A stretch of DNA of 64,000 nt, taken from assembly GCA_024279915.1 (NCBI GenBank), contig JAJRRB010000025.1, positions 80,869 through 144,868 of the forward strand, read 5' to 3'. Positions within the stretch are counted from its first letter, which is position 1. Each line of letters starts with the position of its first letter. Source of the DNA: Deltaproteobacteria bacterium (GTDB lineage: Bacteria; Desulfobacterota; Desulfuromonadia; Desulfuromonadales; BM103). The position numbers and the translations under genes were made by a program. The notes beneath the pieces are model-generated. The model was not told where the DNA came from and searched no databases. It was given only the letters and a program-made list of their open reading frames with translations. Below are positions 60,633-64,000 of this stretch, one piece after another.

Positions 60633-62111
60633 ATGCCAGACTTCATTCTCGCGATTGACCAAGGCACAACCGGCACAACCGCCCTTTTGATCGGCCACGA
60701 TTTACGTGTCCACGGTCATCGCACCGTTGACTTCCCGCAACACTTCCCTAACCCCGGCTGGGTGGAACACAACCCGGAAGAGATCTGGGCTTCTGTACGA
60801 CAAGCCATTCTTGAGCTCCTTGAATCAACCGGCACAGCAGTGAACCAGATTATGGCAATTGGCATCACCAACCAGCGTGAAACCACGGTGCTCTGGGAAC
60901 GTGCCGATAGCAAACCGGCAGCCAACGCCATCGTCTGGCAATGTCGACGTTCTGCGGCCATCTGTGAAAAGCTCAAAAAACAGGATTTGGAAGAGATGTA
61001 TCGACAACGCACCGGACTGGTTCTCGATCCCTACTTCTCCGGCACCAAGCTGACCTGGCTTTTCGAGCAGTCTACAGAACTTAAACAACGAGCCACAGAC
61101 GGTCATCTGGTGTTCGGCACCATAGACAGTTTTCTGGTCTGGCGATTAACCGGCGGCAGGACTCATGTCACTGACGTCTCCAATGCCTCACGCACCCTGA
61201 TGATGGATCTGCAAAAACTTGAGTGGGATGATTCGCTCCTTGAACCGCTCGGTGTTCCCCGTTCGGTTCTTCCCGAGATAGTGCCTTCATCAGGCATCTA
61301 CGGAAAAACCAGCGGACTCGATTTCCTCCCTGATGGTATCCCGATTGCGGGCATGGCAGGTGATCAGCAGGCCGCCCTCTTCGGTCAAGCCTGTTTCGAA
61401 ACGGGTCAAACAAAATGCACCTACGGCACCGGTGCTTTTATCCTCGAAAACATCGGCGATCACCCTCTTCCAAGCAAACATGGGTTACTAACAACGGTGG
61501 CCTGGCAACTCAATGGCAAAACCAGCTACGCCCTCGAAGGCAGTGCCTTTGTCGCCGGAGCAGCTGTGCAATGGCTACGCGACGGGCTCGGCCTGATCAA
61601 AACCTCAGCAGAGGTTGAATCCTTGGCACGCCAGGTTGAAGACAACAACGGCGTGGTTTTTGTCCCCGCCCTGACCGGTCTTGGTGCACCACACTGGAAG
61701 AGTGAAGCGCGCGGTCAGATCACCGGCCTGACTCGCGGCGCAACCGCAGCACATATTGCCCGCGCCACATTGGAAGGGATCGCATTACAGGTCAACGATC
61801 TGGTTATGGCTATGGCGGATGATCGTGGTGAGGCTGGCTCTATTCTTAAAGTTGATGGTGGTGCAGCGAACAACGATCTACTAATGCAGATGCAAGCGGA
61901 TCTGCTTGGTCGTCCCGTGTCACGCCCGGAGACTGTGGAAACAACGGCTCTTGGAGCAGCTATGCTTGCTGGTTTGGCGGTTGGCTTTTGGAATGATTTG
62001 GATGAGCTTGCGGCGAGTTGGCAGGAGGAGCGTTGTTTTGAACCAATGGCCGAGAGTGATTGGCGAGAGACTTTGCTGGGACAGTGGCAGGAGGCTATCA
62101 ACAGAATGTGA
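60633..62111 (+). CDS. glpK: glycerol kinase
   Basis: The 492-residue FGGY kinase has AIDQGTTGTTALLI, the substrate motif ITNQRETT and the C-terminal signature GLGAPHWKSEARGQITGLTRG. It phosphorylates glycerol. AAGGAG lies seven bases before the ATG. glpF and glpD are not in the window. Confidence 0.96.
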   Translation: MPDFILAIDQGTTGTTALLIGHDLRVHGHRTVDFPQHFPNPGWVEHNPEEIWASVRQAILELLESTGTAVNQIMAIGITNQRETTVLWERADSKPAANAIVWQCRRSAAICEKLKKQDLEEMYRQRTGLVLDPYFSGTKLTWLFEQSTELKQRATDGHLVFGTIDSFLVWRLTGGRTHVTDVSNASRTLMMDLQKLEWDDSLLEPLGVPRSVLPEIVPSSGIYGKTSGLDFLPDGIPIAGMAGDQQAALFGQACFETGQTKCTYGTGAFILENIGDHPLPSKHGLLTTVAWQLNGKTSYALEGSAFVAGAAVQWLRDGLGLIKTSAEVESLARQVEDNNGVVFVPALTGLGAPHWKSEARGQITGLTRGATAAHIARATLEGIALQVNDLVMAMADDRGEAGSILKVDGGAANNDLLMQMQADLLGRPVSRPETVETTALGAAMLAGLAVGFWNDLDELAASWQEERCFEPMAESDWRETLLGQWQEAINRM

Positions 62112-62342
62112 CTCACTCGCTCCTGGGTCATCGATGAACAGGACTGGCTTCCTGGTGTCAACATTTCGCCTGAGCGCAAGGTTTCGATACGGGTTGGGTA
62201 CGACGAAGCGGAGCTGCGTGAACAAGTCAAGATGGGTGGTGGGTATTGGGATCCGGATAAAAAGTCTTGGCAGGGGTCTTACAGCAAGGTTTTACAATTG
62301 GGGTTGGAGCGCAGAATACTGGACGAAGAGCTTGGTTTCTAG
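62112..62342 (+). pseudogene. start-less gene remnant
   Basis: Directly after the glpK stop and in its frame, 76 codons are open and read like a real protein C-terminus: VRVGYDEAELREQVKMGGGYWDP...WQGSYSKVLQLGLERRI. I recognise the pattern (IRVGxDExELR..VKxAGGxWDPxxKxW) from short uncharacterised proteins near mobile elements. No start codon lies upstream, so it is a truncated remnant. Confidence 0.6.
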
Positions 62343-62458
62343 CTCCTACACTTAGGAATTATAAACCTATATCTACAAACTAGACGTCTGTATTTGGAAA
62401 TTGTTCCCAGATGTATTAATGGCGTTCAATCAAATGTTAGCTATCACAAGGAAGCACT

Positions 62459-63130
62459 GTGAAATTATTCCACTTCTTACCTGAAAAATGGGCACTTAAA
62501 GCAATAAATGACAAAAGGGTGAAAGTCTCAAAATACTCTGACTTTAACGATCCATTTGAGTTGGCTGCGATGACTTTAGGCGACAAGTTCGAGAGAAAAG
62601 TAATACTCGAAAATAAGAAGAAATTAAACGAAATATTGAGAGTACTATGTTGTAGTGGTAGCTGGCAAAGCCCGCTTTTATGGGCACACTATGGTGATAA
62701 ACACAAAGGTGTAGCTTTAGAGCTTGAAGTCCCAGAAAGAGCGGCTGAAGCAATATGCTACAGAAAAAGTCGAGAAACAGTTAACTTCGAAGAACTCTTT
62801 AAAAATCCTGATGGGGAATCTATACGTCGCTTCTTTAAACTTTGTAATACCAAGTATATTGAATGGGGCTATGAAGATGAGTACCGTGTCCAATTTACCG
62901 AAGATGATTACTTCACTGATGGAGATCATGACTTTTACAATTTGGGATCAGAAATCAAAGTAACCGGAATAGTCCTTGGCGCCTTAAATAAGTTAACTGA
63001 ATCTGAGATAAAAAGTATTATTCCTAAAGGGCAAAGCATCTCTGTAACAACGACTAGAACTGCCTTCAACTCTTTCAATATAGTTAAACGAAAAGATCGG
63101 CCAATATATTCGGTGCAAGGTAATAGCTAA
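62459..63130 (+). CDS. DUF2971 protein
   Basis: The 223-residue protein has DUF2971 features: VKVSKYSDFNDPFEL, CSGSWQSPLLWAHYGDKHKGVALEL and EWGYEDEYRVQF. It starts with GTG after AAGGA. The gene is markedly more AT-rich than the surrounding genes, which fits recent acquisition. DUF2971 proteins often occur in defence or mobile regions; function is unknown. Confidence 0.78.
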   Translation: MKLFHFLPEKWALKAINDKRVKVSKYSDFNDPFELAAMTLGDKFERKVILENKKKLNEILRVLCCSGSWQSPLLWAHYGDKHKGVALELEVPERAAEAICYRKSRETVNFEELFKNPDGESIRRFFKLCNTKYIEWGYEDEYRVQFTEDDYFTDGDHDFYNLGSEIKVTGIVLGALNKLTESEIKSIIPKGQSISVTTTRTAFNSFNIVKRKDRPIYSVQGNS

Positions 63131-63309
63131 CAAACTAATCAACGCGGACGGAAAATACGTCTGTGCAAATTTGAAAAGCAAAATCTAAAATTGCGGTGGT
63201 CGGCAAGCAGTTCGTCGCCGCCGGTTATCATGAACCGTTGAGGCTGTAGAAAAACCCCGAAACATGCTATATTACTGGCAGTTTTTGAGATCTTTTCAGG
63301 GGAGAGAAT

Positions 63310-63807
63310 ATGCCACGCTTCAAAGAATACAACCAAGGGCAAACCGTCCTCTTACCGGTTTCCTTCGACCGACAAATCCTCCCCGGAACATTCGAATACA
63401 CACTCAATTACCTGGTCGATGAGAAACTCGACCTGAGTATTTTTCATCACAAGTACAGCAATAATGAAACGGGTCGGCCCGCTTACGATCCGGCTTTACT
63501 GCTCAAGATCGTGGTTCTGGCTTATTCCCGAGGAGAGACTAGCAGTCGCAAGATCGAAGCGCTGTGTCGTGAAAACGTCTTGTTCATGGCATTGTCGGCA
63601 GACACCCAGCCTCACTTCACGACTATTGCTGGTTTTGTTTCATTCTCGCCTGATGAAATTGCCAAGTTGTTCAAACAAGTGCTGCTGATCTGTGACGAGA
63701 TGGGCCTGATCGGCAAAGAGATGTTCGCCATCGACGGTTGCAAACTGCCGTCCAATGCCTCCAAAGAGTGGAGCGGCACCAAAGCAAACTTAAAAAAAAA
63801 AGAGTAA
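63310..63807 (+). CDS. IS1182-like transposase, N-terminal part, frame broken at A10
   Basis: 165 codons carry the N-terminal domain of an IS1182-type DDE transposase (GRPAYDPALLLKIVVLAYSRG, MFAIDGCKLPSNASKEWSG with the first catalytic Asp). The frame ends in LKKKE-stop right after a run of ten A. In the neighbouring frame the protein continues without stop to the window end (IGRAVRHMLDKHRDEDNKGE). A one-base change or slippage in the A run would restore it. Confidence 0.82.
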   Translation: MPRFKEYNQGQTVLLPVSFDRQILPGTFEYTLNYLVDEKLDLSIFHHKYSNNETGRPAYDPALLLKIVVLAYSRGETSSRKIEALCRENVLFMALSADTQPHFTTIAGFVSFSPDEIAKLFKQVLLICDEMGLIGKEMFAIDGCKLPSNASKEWSGTKANLKKKE

Positions 63808-64000
63808 GAAGATAGGCCGCGCAGTTCGTCACATGTTGGACAAACATCGGGATGAAGATAACAAGGGTGAGAACGATATTTCTATCCGCAAACGTGAAAA
63901 GAAACAGATCGAAACTCTTCTCAAGGCCAGCGACAAGATCGACCGGTTTCTGAAAGAAAATGACGAACGTCTAGGATATTCCGGCAACGAGGTGCAAAGC
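63310..64000 (+). mobile_element. IS1182-like insertion sequence, right part outside the window
   Basis: The transposase reading spans both frames to the right edge. The left end is not defined; GGCTGTAGAAAAACCCC around 63240 could be part of the terminal inverted repeat, but the right end would be needed to prove it. Confidence 0.65.

Overview
The window looks like a chromosomal segment of an anaerobic, respiring Desulfobacterota bacterium of the Desulfuromonadales/Geobacter type. The reasons are the many c-type cytochromes, two separate quinol-oxidising complexes, ackA/pta acetate metabolism, a split glycine dehydrogenase (gcvPA/gcvPB), a MetV-MetF pair and an hgcAB mercury-methylation pair. 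The placement is inferred from gene content only; there is no rRNA in the window.

Layout. 0-1.3 kb: the 3' part of a thioredoxin-reductase-like gene and tRNA-Arg(CCG). 1.4-11.1 kb: a metallo-beta-lactamase-fold protein missing half of its metal ligands, then an alternative complex III operon (actABCD and actF, no actE) facing a Rieske/cytochrome b/pentaheme cytochrome operon. 11.2-19.5 kb: DUF1573, hpt, a zinc-ribbon/DUF3426 membrane protein, a small ferredoxin, convergent ackA and pta, a TonB-like protein and an EamA transporter. 19.6-27.3 kb: a defence island with a Fic protein and a possible small antitoxin, an Mrr-like nuclease, a HEPN-motif protein, an HsdM with a fused half HsdS, and HsdR. 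27.4-34.2 kb: a one-carbon operon folD-metV-metF-gcvT-gcvH-gcvPA-gcvPB. 34.5-37.4 kb: rsgA, an FmdB-type zinc ribbon, and a YggU/DivIVA/YggT cluster. 37.6-40.2 kb: a DAHP synthase overlapping hgcA, followed by hgcB. HgcA carries an unusual N-terminal extension with five Cys-Cys pairs.

42.1-59.3 kb is the most unusual part: about 17 kb of co-oriented minus-strand genes, many with 4-base overlaps. It encodes exported proteins in repeating pairs, a right-handed beta-helix (NosD-like) protein next to a three-domain Cna-B/carboxypeptidase-regulatory-like protein. Around them lie a membrane polyferredoxin, a Tat-exported DUF362 protein, a shortened OpuAC-like binding protein, a membrane spermidine-synthase-like protein, a beta-helix/beta-propeller lipoprotein, a YraQ/ArsP-type permease and an FmdE-domain protein. 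No heme motif is visible in these proteins. I read the block as one envelope system of unknown function. One Cna-like copy is cut by a single in-frame stop.

59.4-64 kb: an AAA protein with broken Walker motifs, glpK, a start-less gene remnant, a DUF2971 protein and an IS1182-like transposase frameshifted at an A10 run and cut by the window end.

Several repeat families sit between genes. The most notable is a ~160 bp imperfect palindrome in three copies (17.4, 34.2 and 46.8 kb) with paired compensatory changes. Overextended ORFs in the supplied track (folD, tonB) run through these copies.
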